A DNA stretch of 64,000 nucleotides. Source: Owenia fusiformis. Taxonomy: Eukaryota; Annelida; Polychaeta; Sabellida; Oweniidae. The translations under genes were made by a program, and so were the position numbers. Positions 33,801 through 48,100 of the stretch are shown one piece after another. Each line of letters begins with the position of its first letter. Within the stretch, counting starts at the first letter, position 1. The DNA lies in contig CAIIXF020000008.1 in assembly GCA_903813345.2 (NCBI GenBank), positions 10,071,278 through 10,135,277 of the forward strand, in the 5' to 3' direction. The notes below the pieces were generated by a model, which was given only the letters and a program-made list of their open reading frames with translations, searched no databases and was not told the origin of the DNA.

Positions 33801-35549
33801 GCCTCTAAAGCTGAAGTTAGTGGTGGTAGAGCTGAGCTTTTATTCTAGTTCTCTCTCAGGTAAAACTGCAACCTGCTTGGTTTCGTAGGAGCTTCCAGGT
33901 GGAGAAAGGAAGTGTATGATTTATATAGCATACATTATTCTTGCTCTGAACTGATTGAGAATCACATATAGGATATATCTGAGTCGAAGAATCACATTAG
34001 AAGTATTCAAGTCTGAAGAATTCACAGGACACCTCTAAAGAGAAAATCATTTTAGTAATTGAACAAGATATCTTTGTAATTAGGAGAATAACAACGGGAT
34101 AGCTCTGAGTATTCCCAGAATTGCAAAGGAAGCAGTCAAATTACTCAATGAGGAAATAATTTAAAATCAGGAAAACAATGTGCTGAATATAGGTTGTTGT
34201 GAATATATTTTGAAAGGTGAGGACTGACTGATGCTGTCATCATATTTGAGTTCATTGACAAAGTTGCAGCACTTGAACAGATTGACAGCTTATTGTAGTA
34301 TATTTGGCATAGATTTTTTTTTGGCATAGATAATCAAAATGCACAGTAGTAATTGGAGCAGACAGTACACTGACATAACTAGACCAGTGTGACATACTTT
34401 GACTTGAGTGATCTTCATTTCCTGCCAAGATTGATTACAGCACTGTCATGCGCAATTCAAATATGAAATATTAACATCTTGAAATAACATAATACCTTCA
34501 AAGGCTTCAGACAGTAGAAAGGTAGAGATACATTCCCATGTTCATATTTCTAATTATCAAAGGTCAGGTGATCATTACTCAAAAGAGAAAGTATATCACA
34601 AGTACTCTGTACTCTATACACACATAAATACATTTACTACAAACTAAACAAGTGTTTTACAAGTATTCACTTAAAAAAGTTAGGCTGACTTCAGCAGCCT
34701 GTGAATGACGTATATTGTTGGTGTTCCAGTAATAGCTTGTTTTTTCGAGTAGAAAGATATAAATTTGAGTGAAGTGTGAGCTATTTCAGTCTCAGGAAGA
34801 ATCAGTTGAGTAAAAGAGTACAGGTCAGTAAAGTGTACTTTCTGCTGTAATCTAGTACAGTAAAGTGTACTCTGTACTGTCTGGTACAGTAAAGTACAGG
34901 AAATTAAATTGCAATATTGGATATCATACATTAGGGGTATACAGTTTGCTATTAATGAATCTGATATTAAATTAATAGTTACTATAAATTTATGGGTCAG
35001 TGATTGAGGAAGAATTTCTGCAGAAACAAGAAATCCTGATCAATAGAGACAAACGAAGCAGCCTGGCAATTTATCCTTATTTTACAGTACAGGAAATCTA
35101 TTTAGTTGGATTGATACTAGAGCCAAAACACCAAAATGAATTAAGGCATTGCTTGGTATCGTGCTATGTCATGCTAGAATAGTTGGTATCATATACCGTA
35201 TCTAGTGCTTCGTGATACAGTTCTACAGAACTGTATAGTGTTGGTAAACGTGAAATTATATATAATAGCACATTATTTGAGGATAGCCTCAAAAAAGCTC
35301 AGATTTGAGATTATAAAAGCTATTTTGGACTAAACATATATCTGGCTATATAGGAAAACACATACTGTCATAAGATATAACTCCGTAAAGGAAATATATA
35401 ACAATAAGATATTAAATATTCATCATCCAACAGGAAAAGCTACTAGAACGCAAAAGAAGGATTATTGACATAATTACTGTGCAATAATACAAAATAACAC
35501 CCTGGAGGTGATTGAATTAGGGCGCCCTCTGGCGTCTGGATTCCTCAAT

Positions 35550-35574
35550 ATGCCAGTAGGAGATTCAGACTTAG
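35550..35574 (+). CDS. ERR: Candidate alternative ERR first exon C
   Basis: ATG at 35550 gives MPVGDSDL and ends at TTAG|GTAAGTG, a perfect donor, in phase 1, the phase needed by the acceptor at 47643. The frame is open upstream to a TGA at 35466. The preceding GGGCGCCCTCTGGCG is a rare GC-rich patch that partly resembles a CTCF site (10 of 12 core positions on the opposite strand). The exon is very short, so chance is a serious alternative. Confidence 0.28.
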
Positions 35575-38500
35575 GTAAGTGAATTGAATCATGCATGACA
35601 TGAATCGTTTCTTTCAATTATTCAGTTTGTTTTGATGGAATACCATCTAGTATGTCAAACATTTTATGTTTATAGAAGTCAGGCCATATGTGTATCGATT
35701 ATAACACATCAACAAGAGGTAAACAGATTTATGCGAATCAAATTATTTCCTGAATTCATTACTTTTATAACATTATCCATCAACACACTGAGGATAACTC
35801 TTCCCAGGTTCCGACTTCATGTATTGACTTTTCTACACTTGGCTTTATGGGCAATGATTATCAAACTCGCATGTAGCCGCAGTTGCCTTCTCGATAACTC
35901 GTGTTATCCTATAAAATATTAGATAATCAATTAAGTGGTTCTGATCTGTAATCCTATTATACATCATGAATCCTAAGGTATAAATAACCAGTTAGGCCAA
36001 TATGCATTTATCCGTTTAGCGATTATTCATTGACAAAAAAATGGATGACAAGTAGGCGTTTTTTTAGTTTAAAATTGCTGAAATGAAGATGCATTTAAAA
36101 AAGTAAAAAATGAATGATAGTCATCAAAAGGCAAGTAAAATGTTTTGAACAGGGTGATTTTAGGAATGCAGGCTTGTACCACTAAACAAGCATTTAATTT
36201 ATAAGAGCCTTAAGATCATCAGAAGCAAGGTAATTACTCAATCTAAACAAAAATAATCATTGAAAGAAAGTAATGTAGATAAAAGATCAGATATTTTATG
36301 CTATAAAGGGAATTGATACCCAGATTATGTACCAAATTAATGTTCTCAGTAAAATAAATCTAAATTGGGTTATTTCCTCAATGGCACATTGACACTGACT
36401 TGCCATGCTTGCTATGCAACTTTAAGAACACTGGAAACAGATTAGATGAATGCTAGAACTGAGTTGAAGAGGGGTTGGAGGTTTAGTAAGGTTTTGGTTG
36501 GGACTGTACAGTAAGAGAGCTTAGTAATAAGTATTCTTAAAGATGGAGTGCTCATCTTTCCATCTCAATTCTGTGCATTGGATATATTAGTTTTAGTTTT
36601 ATTGCATATAGCCGTCATATTATTTGATCTAAGCATTTACTGGCCTATTGTTTATACTTTTATAGGTTACCATAAACTATGCAGTGGTGAATTATATGAT
36701 CTGAGACTTGTTTGAGATCTAAGAAAATCTGTTGTTTTCTCATTATTAATGTTCAAGGTGGGAATTACCAATTATAATGATACTGCCTGACTATGAAATT
36801 CATCAAATTTTAATATTAAGGGCGAAGAAATTTTTATCGCAGAATTAAATGAGAATAAACAATGTAAATGAAAACAGGAGATGATCTGCAGCTTAGAAGT
36901 TAGAATCGATACAATTACCTAGGAATAAATAAAGTCCTTTATATTGGCGTTAATAAAGGGCTTTCATCTGGGCTCGCTTGTAATATAGTGAAACATTGCA
37001 TGTCCCTTAGAATCCTATTGGAGACTGATATGCCGTTTCTGAGTGGGATTTAAAGATAACACAAGGATCTGGAGGTTAATCGGCAGTAAAAAGGCAATAA
37101 GCACACTGGATATCTCTAGGCTTGTTGTGTGGAAGGGGCAAGGTTTGTAAAAGATGACTCTAGATTTTTCAATCTGTAATTTTAAAAGTTGTGTCGGGTA
37201 TTGATTCTACAAACTTAGTTCTCATTGCGAGGGTGTAATTATTGTTATGGTGTCAAGCATTTTAATATTTTATGAATTTTTTGAAACCTGTATACTATTA
37301 TATAGGCCTAATCCCAATTGACTAATCTGAAGTAAAAACATTTTTTAGGTTTTGTTTAGTTGATATTTTTGTAATCCATAGATATGTTCTATATCAACAA
37401 TGACTATGTCAGTCTGGTCTTTGTAAACAACAGCTCAAGTAGGTTGACTCTGGATTTCGCAAGAATTCATTTACTCAGCACTCTATTAGACTATTCAAGT
37501 CAATATTTGCACTTCTGTGTTTATGCATTTTTTCTATCGCTTCTTCCGCCTCAGACAAAGTCCACACTGTATTGATTTAGAGCGCCCCATCAGTTTTCAA
37601 ATCTGGTCTCATGTATTCTTAAGAAAACATGGTCATGAGGACAATGACCTATGCACTTTATGAGTGGATAGCTCAGCGAGACCATGCTTTTAAGTTTTGA
37701 GGCAACATTTTTAATTTGCGAGGTGAAAATTCTTTGAAGTAATTTTTGCACTTTGAGGCAAATCTTGTCATTGAGACAAAAAAGTTCCTGAATGAAGCAA
37801 AAAGTATTTTTTGATGCAATTTTTGAGGTAATATTTTTCTAGATAAGCAACAATGTTTATTTAAGTCTATTATAAGGGGGGGGGGGGTACTCATGTAGAC
37901 TGTAGAGGTCCTCTCGCGACATGCATGCAAATATTTGAATAAAGTCCCTGTTTAAGTTGAGGCATTTTACCTAGGCTGTGTATGCGACTGAGGTAGTAAT
38001 TTTTCATTCAGAAGTTCTTATATTAATTCAACGTTATCTCAATTTTGCATGCTTCATCTTTGACATTTAAATCTAATGCATATACTCTGTTTGATCATAT
38101 TATTGTGCATTGAATAATTTGTCTTGTCATCAGTAATTGCAACATGCATTGTATTTTGTTTCCAATTGTTATTATTATGGTATTCTTGGGATGGGAATTT
38201 TCCAGGAAAGGGTCTACTGAAGGGTAATATCCTCTGATAATCAAGGATGTGTTTGTAGTAATTGATATTAAAATTGTTGGGTCTCAATAATACTTATGAG
38301 GTGAGATTCTAATCTGTCAATAATTCTTGTAACGATAATAATTGAAATGATGGACAAGTATGCTATTGTAACACATAGACATAGAAACTAATAAGTTGTT
38401 CAATATTTCCACTTATAAAGTCAAACATTAATTTACAAGACAGGTGGATTATGAAAGGCTCGCAATCATCAAATTGAAATCTTTAGTATGAATTTCACAC

Positions 38501-39911
38501 ATTGCAGTATACATGTACATGTATATGCCTTTGATCCTTTGTTTTGCGAATTATGAAGGGACCTCATAATCGTCTTTATGGTTATGGGAGAAAATATAAC
38601 CATAGATATTGACAAAAGCTCAAGAGCATGACCCGACATGATTCCCTAATTACTTAAGCAATTGTTAACATTTTGATTTCTTATAAAATATTTATTTATG
38701 CATTGATTCGGGATTTTTAGGATGTGGTGTTATTTGTTCTGATAGGCATAGAAAATGTAAAAATATCTTTCTCAGTAATTTAATTAATTACTCTCTGCAT
38801 CTTTTATACTTAGTGTTTTTATGCTAACCTGACAGATATGATATATAATCAGCAATTTAATGTATGGTGTTATCCAATATTTGGGTGCTAGAATTTCTTA
38901 ATTATTATCAATTGTGACTTATGATAAGGGATGGTAAATATCTAAGACATAAACATTATATAAAGTCCTACATGGAGGGCAAAAACTTGTAAACAAAAAT
39001 TGAAATATGGTTTCATAATCATATACGTTTATTTGAGTAACAAAAATTGATCAAAGTGGATATGCATTCACTTACATTTAACCATGGCTCAGATTAACTA
39101 TGATTGGCGAACAAAAGTAAAATAAGAAGGTAATTGTAATTGAAAAAATTCATAGTTGTCTTTAGTTTAATGTAGTGTAATTGTAAATAATGTCTGAAAC
39201 TTGTAAGCAAGTAAATATGAAGATATGGGCCCATTCACTTATTTATTCATTCACTTTTTTTTACCTTGATGGCATTTTTATCCTTTGCTCTTTTCAACTT
39301 TATTAATGGTTCTTTTCACTATGCTAGTGTGCCATGTTAGTGCAGGTTTATCTCTTAACATGTTAGTTATCAGAATACAATACATTGACCTGGAGTCCCC
39401 AGGGGATAATGTCGAACAGAGATTTTTCATTTTCATATTTGTTTAGTGGTGTCCAAGTCTTAAAGAGGACTGTTGAAAGCAACACTTTGGAGATTATCAG
39501 GTTGGATTGATTGATGACATGCTTACATGGAATCTGATTTTTCCGATAGAATCCAAAATAAGAATGGAAGGCATCCTGAAACTGATATAAGTGGTTATTT
39601 TAATGTAATAAAAATAAATAGATTTTGCTCAAAATTCAAGTTTATGAAAACATTAAAATGTTATCCCTTAATACCAGTAAAACTGATATAATTATCTTTT
39701 GGTAAATACTGACATGAATGGTGTTGTGCATGTTAAATGAAATAATTTCAGGGGTTTGTGCCTATTATGATATGAGGTCACATGCAGAATTAAGCAAAAT
39801 TCAACCCTTTGTGATATGCAAAATCTTATTTGCTCTAACTTTACCTTGTAAATATTCCTCTTTGAAGTCAAAGATGAAATCTAACTGGTTGAATAATATA
39901 ATCATTGCACA

Positions 39912-39980
39912 GTGAAACCTGTAAAGTGGAACACCTCTGTTATTTGAACACTTTTCAGAATCCAAAGACCAACTGACTTC
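39912..39980. repeat. Pogo/Tigger-like MITE, half copy
   Basis: CAGTGAAACCTGTAAAGTGG followed by AACACCTCTGTTA; only the left end of the family is present. Confidence 0.5.
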
Positions 39981-41107
39981 ATGTCAATATATTATCTCAC
40001 CTTGTAAATTGTCCTATACAGTATATCGCTATAAAGTTTGGGTACTTAATTATCATCTACCTTTGAAAGCAGAGTATAGTATAACTATGGCAAAGCTCTC
40101 TTTTATTTACTTTTTGAAAGGGTAATGATCATGAGATCTTCCACTTATATTTTCTTGTTCAGTATTTAATTTTTATATGCAGGAGAAATGATCCAGGGAT
40201 AGACCAATGGATTTTATGTAACAACACAACTAAGTCTTATGTTAATAACTAAATATGATCAATGGTACAAGGTCAAATCCTCTCATACTTCTTATAAATA
40301 ATAAAAGACATCTTATTATTAATTTGTCCTTAAATGATGAATGCTTCGCATCGGAGATTGCAGAGGATTTATACTTAGATTACACATATCAATATCAGAT
40401 AAACTTTTGCATCAACCAGTTTTATAAAACAACAAGCACAATGTAGAACTAGAAGTAATTGTTTTCAGTGAAAATCTTATCTCCCAGATTTAAATGTTGG
40501 TTTGTTGTACTATGGAAAAATGAACCCTTGTTAAATTTGACATTTTAGAGACTTGACCTGTTTTGACCTGTATTTGCATCAAAAGATATGAATCTATTAG
40601 AGGATTATTTCAGTATATGTATACTTTATTCCCAATTGAATACAGTGATGCAAGTGATCCCCATTTCCATATTGATTTTGGGGGTTTCAACATGGGTTAA
40701 GGCCTCTGACTCTATGAATCAAAGTGAAAGTATCACTTTTTTGTAAACATCTCTGGCTTATGAATTATTGGAGCAACCATGAGTTATGAGACTAGCTGCT
40801 CATTTTCATAGACAGTAGTCAATTGAAACAGTTTGCCTGATAGAAATTCTTAGCTTGTATAAATCAATGGTGTTTTACTACACGTTTAGACACTTTTGTA
40901 CAGCATCTTATTTATGTTATTTGAAAGTTCAGGGTCTACAGATATGCCTTTATATTGAACCAATGTTTTTTTAGTGCTTTTGTTTGCTATTTGCAAATGG
41001 GTAGTTTTTGAAAATTTATCACTGGTATTTTAAGTCTTATATGCTTACTTTATCATCTCAAGATGTGCATATATCTCATACACATATATAAAGAACAATC
41101 ATATATA

Positions 41108-41301
41108 CAGTAAAACCTGTTTACGTGGAACACCTTTAGTACCTCTAAAAAGCGTTCCACTTGGGAGGTATTCCACTTGGGAGGTATTCCACTTATTGAG
41201 GTTCATTTAACATAAGTCAGTTAGTCTTGGGATTCTGAAAAGTGTTCTACTAACAGAGGTGTTCTACTTCTATAGGTGTTCCCTTTTACAGGTTACACTG
41301 T
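41108..41301. repeat. Pogo/Tigger-like MITE, copy 2
   Basis: CAGTAAAACCTGTTTACGTG at the left and CCTTTTACAGGTTACACTG at the right, inverted, with CGTTCCACTTGGGAGG repeats between. TA precedes the left end. Confidence 0.65.
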
Positions 41302-42066
41302 CTAACCAATGACATAGTTTATCACTATGTTCTGAAATCATAATATAGTGCCAAAATATCCCATATAAGAATGGTTTAGAATATACATGCACAGTAGAAC
41401 TGTCATTTGTCAAACACAGTGAACAAGTTGTTTTTTTTGGTTAGCCTATAATAATATATTTCAGTGTCAAGTTGTCTGAATAACATCAAATAAATCCAGT
41501 GTAAAAAAGTGGATGCAAAGTTCACTAATAGTGAATACTATTTCAACACAGATCATAAGTGCATCACAGCCATATCTTTGGGTAAGACTAAGAATGTCTG
41601 AAATTAGGTAGATAACTTTTGAGATTATCTCTTGTTTTACTCTGGTATGTCAAGCCATCTTATATGTGAAAATATATTATCTCTGGCTCTTTTAATACAG
41701 CATCAAGATTTTATGGCTTTATCTATCTTAAGTGAGATTTTAGTTTTCGAAACAATGCATCATTTTTGATACTTCCCCCCTATCTGTGGCGTGATTTGCA
41801 TACAGTTTAGATAGATTTTAATTTTATAGCCGGCAGTTAGATCTGCAGTTGATGTGTACATACATATAGAAATATACATGTGTAGATTTATGGATTATGT
41901 ACATATACATAGGACTCCATTAGAGTAATGAAATTAGGATGTAGATCATAGAAAAAACAAAGTTATTAAGATTATCAGGATATACAAAAGGCATACATGG
42001 TAAATAGCTGCATAGAAAAGTAAGGTAACATAAACCAACAAGAAAGAATATATTTTAACCTACAAT

Positions 42067-42130
42067 ATGTTTGAAAAATTTTGCAAGGACAGTAGTTATT
42101 TGGATAGCGAAGATTGCAAGTTAGAAATAG
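42067..42130 (+). CDS. ERR: Candidate alternative ERR first exon D
   Basis: ATG at 42067 (in-frame stop TAA at 42031) opens a 21-codon frame, MFEKFCKDSSYLDSEDCK followed by LEI. It ends at ATAG|GTAAGTTT, a perfect donor, in phase 1. Joined to 47643 it would read LEI-A-FSLEV. The composition (acidic, Ser, Cys) is protein-like, and MFEKF resembles the MFERV start inside the 75-nt exon. No promoter motif is recognised upstream. Seen: frame, donor, phase. Inferred: use. Confidence 0.4.
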
Positions 42131-42471
42131 GTAAGTTTGGAAGGGATGTGGGGGGGGGAGTGATTGGGATTTGTTTTGATTATATAGAGGAGTTAAGTAT
42201 GTTTTTTTTATGACTTAACCCTATACTTGTGATGAATATGTGTGCATTGTTCATTTAAAACCTCCCTCACAAAAGACATGTACAGAACAAGGAGGAAGTC
42301 GGGTCATCATGACATATTGTGTTAAAAAGAGAATAACACAAAATCCGATATTAAACTTTCCTTGAGGGAGGTATTGGTATATACAATATATACAATACAA
42401 TATACTTGTATGTACTTCTGCCTATCTTATTATTTATGTTAATAACATTGAATTCATTTTTCAATATACAG

Positions 42472-42650
42472 TAAAACCTGTGTACATTGAACGCCTATCA
42501 AGCCACAAAAAATGTGTTCACTGTAGGTAGGTGTTCATTAGAAAGAGGCAGTTTTATACAGAACTCTGTGTAGTATATGCTGAGAAGGGGTGTTCACTAG
42601 ACACAAGTGTTCACTAGAGACAGGTGTTCACTTAGACATGGTTTATATAA
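42472..42650. repeat. Pogo/Tigger-like MITE, copy 3
   Basis: CAGTAAAACCTGTGTACATT at the left, GTGTTCACTAGA-type blocks inside, and CACTTAGACATGGTTT near the right end. Closest to the copy at 54909, with which it shares GCCACAAAAAA and ACTGTAGGTAGGTGTTCA. Confidence 0.6.
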
Positions 42651-43351
42651 ATCTTTGTTTTATATCTCAATAGAACTGCCTTAATCCAGATTTTAGAGTT
42701 GGGAAGAAAGCGCATGTTTTGAAAACACATGTTATTGTTGTACATGTATATATATGTATATGCACTTGAAATCTTGCTATCTTGTTACATGCCTTTGTCT
42801 CATGCTTTATCTGCAGATGTAAAGTTGATAACATTCATGAGGAATCAATGTGAAAATATCAGGAATTTATTAATTTTTAAATGTGAAAATGAGAGGATTT
42901 GTATCAGTATTGATTGAACGACCCTCGTATATTTCCAATATGCACTTGTATCATTTCATCATAGTATCCGTTTATTGCGAAAGCGTTGATTAAAATCTTA
43001 TTCTTTATTAATGACAAATATCAATAAATTATATTTTTCTATTAGAAAATAAATTCTAAGCAATACATAGGTGAATTCCTTGTTCTCTGTAATATATGGA
43101 TATGAATTGGATGATTTCAATAAACTAGTTACATATACCAACTAGATAAATCATGTATTGAAGCCATTGAATAAGATACTTGTTTACAGTTCCAATTTTA
43201 TTTAAGACTAAATGAAAAAGTATATGTAAGCAAACAACTGGATATAATTAAGTTTGCACAGTTGCAGCTGTTCTTCTATCTTAATGATCAGTATTTCAAC
43301 ATAAACATGTAATCAGAAAATGTTTTGTAATTTGGATTAGTATAATATCAC

Positions 43352-43413
43352 ACTACCCTACCCTCCTAGTGAAAGTCAAAAATCGTGCATATGCACGATC
43401 GAGGTAGGGTAGT
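43352..43413. repeat. Nested hairpin
   Basis: ACTACCCTACC (43352-43362) is inverted at 43403-43413. Between them is a perfect 18-bp palindrome ATCGTGCATATGCACGAT (43382-43399). Confidence 0.7.
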
Positions 43414-43907
43414 ATGAATACATGTATATGATTTCATTATGACTTTTATTCTAATATCAGCAATTCTGTTTCTATTTACATGTATATGATTGTTTATCAA
43501 AAAATGTGATTTGAACACTTAAAATATGTGATCAGGAACTAGAAATAGAAAATCTTGTTCTTCATAAAGTGTCAAGTTAAGTTTTTACTTCAAGATCAAG
43601 GACCATGAGATTCAAGGACAGTGAATGTGGAAGATGTGACTTGGGACACTTTTATTATGTGATCGTATGATCAGGAACTGGAAAAACAAAATTTTGTTTT
43701 GATAGTACTTTTTTTATGGCCACTAGCGCCAGTAGTTAATAATATGCAGTCTCGGCGTGTGCCACTGTGCTACGTGCAATAAATATACTTTATTGGTCTC
43801 AGTTTGCAATTGTTCTATTGTATTGCCCAGAATGGATGATGTTGAAGTGAACAATATAGCTCAATTCTTCTGAAATATTGAAGCATTTGGTGTCAGTTAC
43901 AGAATTC

Positions 43908-44225
43908 AGATGTCTCGAACCAGGCGGAAGTATTCAAAAGATATCATGTGTAGTACGTTAATCTTCTTTACACTTATGTAGTTTATAGCAAAACACATGT
44001 CGGTTTAGCCTGTTCATTACAGATACTGTACTAGTATCATTCATGGTAGCCTGTAACAACTAGAGGAATGCAGATATAGACACATCTAGTGCTGGTTACA
44101 TCTAGCTTTGATGTCTCGGACAAGACGGAAATACTCAAAAGACATTATGTGTAGTATGTTGTATTCTTCTTTGTATCTATATAATACTGGATCACACATA
44201 TTAGTTTAGGCTGCTTACTATAGAA
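43908..44225 (+). repeat. Tandem duplication of about 190 bp
   Basis: GATGTCTCGAACCAGGCGGA (about 43909) recurs as GATGTCTCGGACAAGACGGA (about 44110), followed in both by TATTCAAAAGA/TACTCAAAAGA and TGTGTAGTA blocks. Diverged and non-coding. Confidence 0.65.
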
Positions 44226-44458
44226 TAGGAGGAACGCTGTACCAATGAGGGAGTATATAAAGGGAATACTATACAAAACCATTAAAATGGTAGTGTTGCT
44301 GGAGATGATGAGCTATATATTATACATACTGAAACCCTGCATAATATAGCTATTGAATGTGATATCTCTGGAGTAGCAGTTTAGAGACTATAGGATGTAC
44401 TGTATGTTAACTTCATGTTCGGAATTTTACTTCATTCCTCAATTGAGTCACACATTAT

Positions 44459-44752
44459 TTTTCAAATAGGAATCACTCCTTCTCCACATTGTCTACATCT
44501 TCCAGTTTTGCACAAATAGTGCACTTGTGTGCCTAAAAAAGACTGGTGAGAAGATTTGTTTTGTAAAACGTATAAAAACGAGAAAGTTCAGTGAAAATAT
44601 TTGCTGAAATTTTCTGAATTTTTTCACTGAATTTTCTTGTTTTTTATATGTTTTATCAAAACATTCTTCTCATTCTCTTCTAGGTACATTAGTGCCCTCG
44701 GTGTGCAAAAGTGAGAGATTTAGATTGTGGGGAAGGAGTGATTCAAATTTGA
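44459..44752. repeat. 294-bp foldback element
   Basis: TTTTTCAAATAGGAATCACTCC at the left edge pairs with GGAGTGATTCAAATTTGAAA at the right. Inverted blocks CAGTTTTGCACA/TGTGCAAAAGTG and TTCAGTGAAAA/TTTTCACTGAA continue inwards, so most of the element is a long imperfect hairpin. Confidence 0.75.
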
Positions 44753-44929
44753 AACATAACATGTGACCCTCGGAACATGCACCCTGACCTTAAATCATTA
44801 CAAAGATTCATGATCAGTCAGCACTCTTCTTTCATGTGAGGATGATACAATGTTATAAGATTATAAGTGTGGTTTATTGCTTTAGGAATATGGATACAAC
44901 AGAGTACTTGATGAAGTAGACCCTTGGGG

Positions 44930-46885
44930 ATATCTCTGTATAATATGTTAGAGTATAGACTCAGGAAATTGATTTGGGATATGTCAGACCCTAATGTTAG
45001 ACAATAGACCTTTGGTATGGTATAGAAAAGATTGTTGGTATGTTAGAGAATAAAACCTGGTTTATGATAGAGAATAGACCTTGAGATATGATATTTTAGA
45101 GAATAGACCTTTGGTATATCAGAGAATAGAGCCTGATTTATGATAGAGAATAGACCTTGGGATATCATATGTTAGAGAATAGGCCTTTTGTACGTAAGAG
45201 AATAGAACCTGATTTATGATAGAGAATAGACCCTGGGATATCATATGTTAGAGAATAGGCCTTTGGTATGTCAGAGAATAGAGCCTGATTTATGATAGAG
45301 AATAGACCCTGGTTTATGATATACTGAATAGATTGTTGGGTGTGTTAGAGAATAGGCCTTTGGTACGTAAGAGAATAGAACCTGATTTATGATAGAGAAT
45401 AGACCCTGGGATATCATATGTTAGAGAATAGGCCTTTGGTATGTCAGAGAATAGAGCCTGATTTATGATAGAGAATAGACTTTGGGATACTAGAGAATAA
45501 ACCCTGGGGTATGTTAGAGAATAGACCCTGGTTTATGATATAGAATAGATTGTTGGGTGTGTTAGAGAATAGACAATGGGATGCATTAGAGAAAAGAACC
45601 TAGATTATGATAGAGAACAGACCTTGGGATATCATATGTTAGAGAATAGACCTTTGGTATGCTACAGAATAGACCCTGGGGTATATGCTAGAAAATAGAC
45701 CATGGAGTAGTTAGAAAAAAGACTCTCGAGAATGTTAGAGTAGATGATAGGGTATTTTAGAGAATAGACCCTGGGGTACATTCAATAATAGACCCTGGTG
45801 TATGTGAGAGTGTAGACCCTTAGACATGTTGGAGAATAGAGTATGGTAGAGAATGGGCCCGAGGATATGTCAAAGAATAGATCTAGAATATGCTAGATAG
45901 TACACCTGGAGTACATAATAGATCTTAGGGTATTTAGTGAATACACAATGGGATATGTTAGAGAATAGACTCTTGGTGCTTTAGATAATAAACCCTGGAA
46001 TATGTCCGAGAATATATAAGGCTTGTTAGAAAATAAGACTTTGAATATGTTAGCTAACACGAGACCAAGGGATACGTTAGAGAATAGACTCTTGACTCTG
46101 TTAGCAAATATACCTTAGAATATGTATGAGAATAGATCCTAGGGTTGTTAGAAAATAAGACTTGAGATATGTTTAGATAACAAACACGAGACCAAGGGGT
46201 ATGTTAGAGAATAGACCCTTGGTGTTTAAGATAATAGACCCTGGAATACGTCAGAGAATATATACTAGGCTTGTTAGAAAATAAGACTTGGAATATGTTA
46301 GATAACAAACACTAAACCATGGGGTATGTTAGAGAATAGATTCTTGGTATTTTAGATGATAGACCCTGGAATATGCCAGAGAATAGATACTAAGGTTGTG
46401 AGCAAAAAGACTTGGAATATGTTAGATAAAAAACACTAGACCATGGAGTATGTAAGAGAATAGACTTTAGCTTTTTAGATAATAGACCTTGGAATATGCC
46501 AGAGAATAGAAACTAAGGTTGTGAGAAAATAAGACTTGGAATATGTTAGATAACAAATACTAGACCATGGGCATGTTAGAGAATAGACTCTTGGTGTTTT
46601 AGATAATATACCCTGGAATATGTCAGAGAATATATACTAGACTTGTTAGAAAATAAGACTTGGAATATGTTAGATAACAAACACTATGTATATATCTATG
46701 GGTATGCTAGAGAATAGACTCTTGACTTTGTTAGATAATAGACCTTAGAATATGTATGAGAATAGATCATAGGCTTGTTAGAAAATAGGACTTGAGATAT
46801 GTTTAGATAACAGATCCTAGACCATGGGGTATGTTAGAGAATAGCCTCTGGGGTTTGTTATGAGAATAGACCCTTAAATATGTCT
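44930..46885 (+). repeat. Large minisatellite of TTAGAGAATAGACC units
   Basis: About 1.95 kb of degenerate units of roughly 24-28 bp, e.g. TATGTTAGAGAATAGACC + CTGGG. Higher-order repeats are visible at 45060-45480, where a block with GATTTATGATAGAGAATAG and GGCCTTTGGTA recurs. It lies about 760 bp upstream of the zinc-finger exon. Confidence 0.9.
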
Positions 46886-47602
46886 CGGATATCTCCAGGT
46901 GTCTAAGGGTATGTTCAACAAGAACCTTCCAATATAACATAATAAAAACTGAATGATAAAATATAGTGGGAGAGATACTTTAAAGTAGCATGTGTAGTTT
47001 TTGAGCTTATGTTTACAATGGGATAATAGTTTGCAATTACAGAACAAGGAATTCTGGTAGAACATTTTGACACATAGGTATGATTAAACAGATTATAGGC
47101 GCATGGGGTTTATTGGGACATTGTACAGTATTAGAGATGTTTCAGATACCCGATTTTGTTCATAACCATTCTGAAAATTAGATATTCCAGACTATTCTTG
47201 AAAGTCTTATATTCCTTGAAATATCTTGGAGTCTATTTTTATCTATGTAGACCCCAAAAATGCCTTCGATTACAAAAATGTTGTAAACAGCTAAATCAGT
47301 TTTTGGTCTCTTGAAGAAAGAGGATAACCACAAATAGTAAATTTACAGATTTTTTTCATGTTTTGGAACTGAACCAGAAGTGAACCAAGGATTGTTCCAT
47401 TCCAATGTTTTGTACCAAACCATTCAGAAGATACTTTGCTCCATGACACCTCTAAACAGTATACCGAGAACTATAATGATCTCTGGTGCATATTTATATT
47501 GTGTCACTGTGTTCATTTTGATATTGATATATAGAGAGTAAATGTTTCAGATAGTCAGATGGTGACTGCATATCAAGTATATGGGTTGAATGAGACTTTT
47601 GA

Positions 47603-48067
<465 letters not shown>

Positions 48068-48071
48068 TAAG

Positions 48072-48100
48072 TCAAAGGTCAGCACTTGAGGTCAAGGTCA
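48072..48100 (+). promoter_or_regulatory. ERR response element pair beside the ERR donor
   Basis: TCAAAGGTCA (48072-48081) and AGGTCAAGGTCA (48089-48100), the latter containing a perfect ERRE TCAAGGTCA (48092-48100), lie 20-50 bp after the exon donor. The arrangement would permit autoregulation; inferred. Confidence 0.45.

Noticed and set aside
33741-33861. Possible non-coding leader exon ending CTCTCAG|GTAAAA.
   Set aside because: No promoter motifs, no ATG, and a donor of moderate strength only; chance match likely in 17 kb of intron.
41514-41583. ATG frame ending TTTGG|GTAAGA in the ERR intron, considered as a further first exon.
   Set aside because: It ends in phase 0, which does not fit the phase-1 acceptor at 47643.
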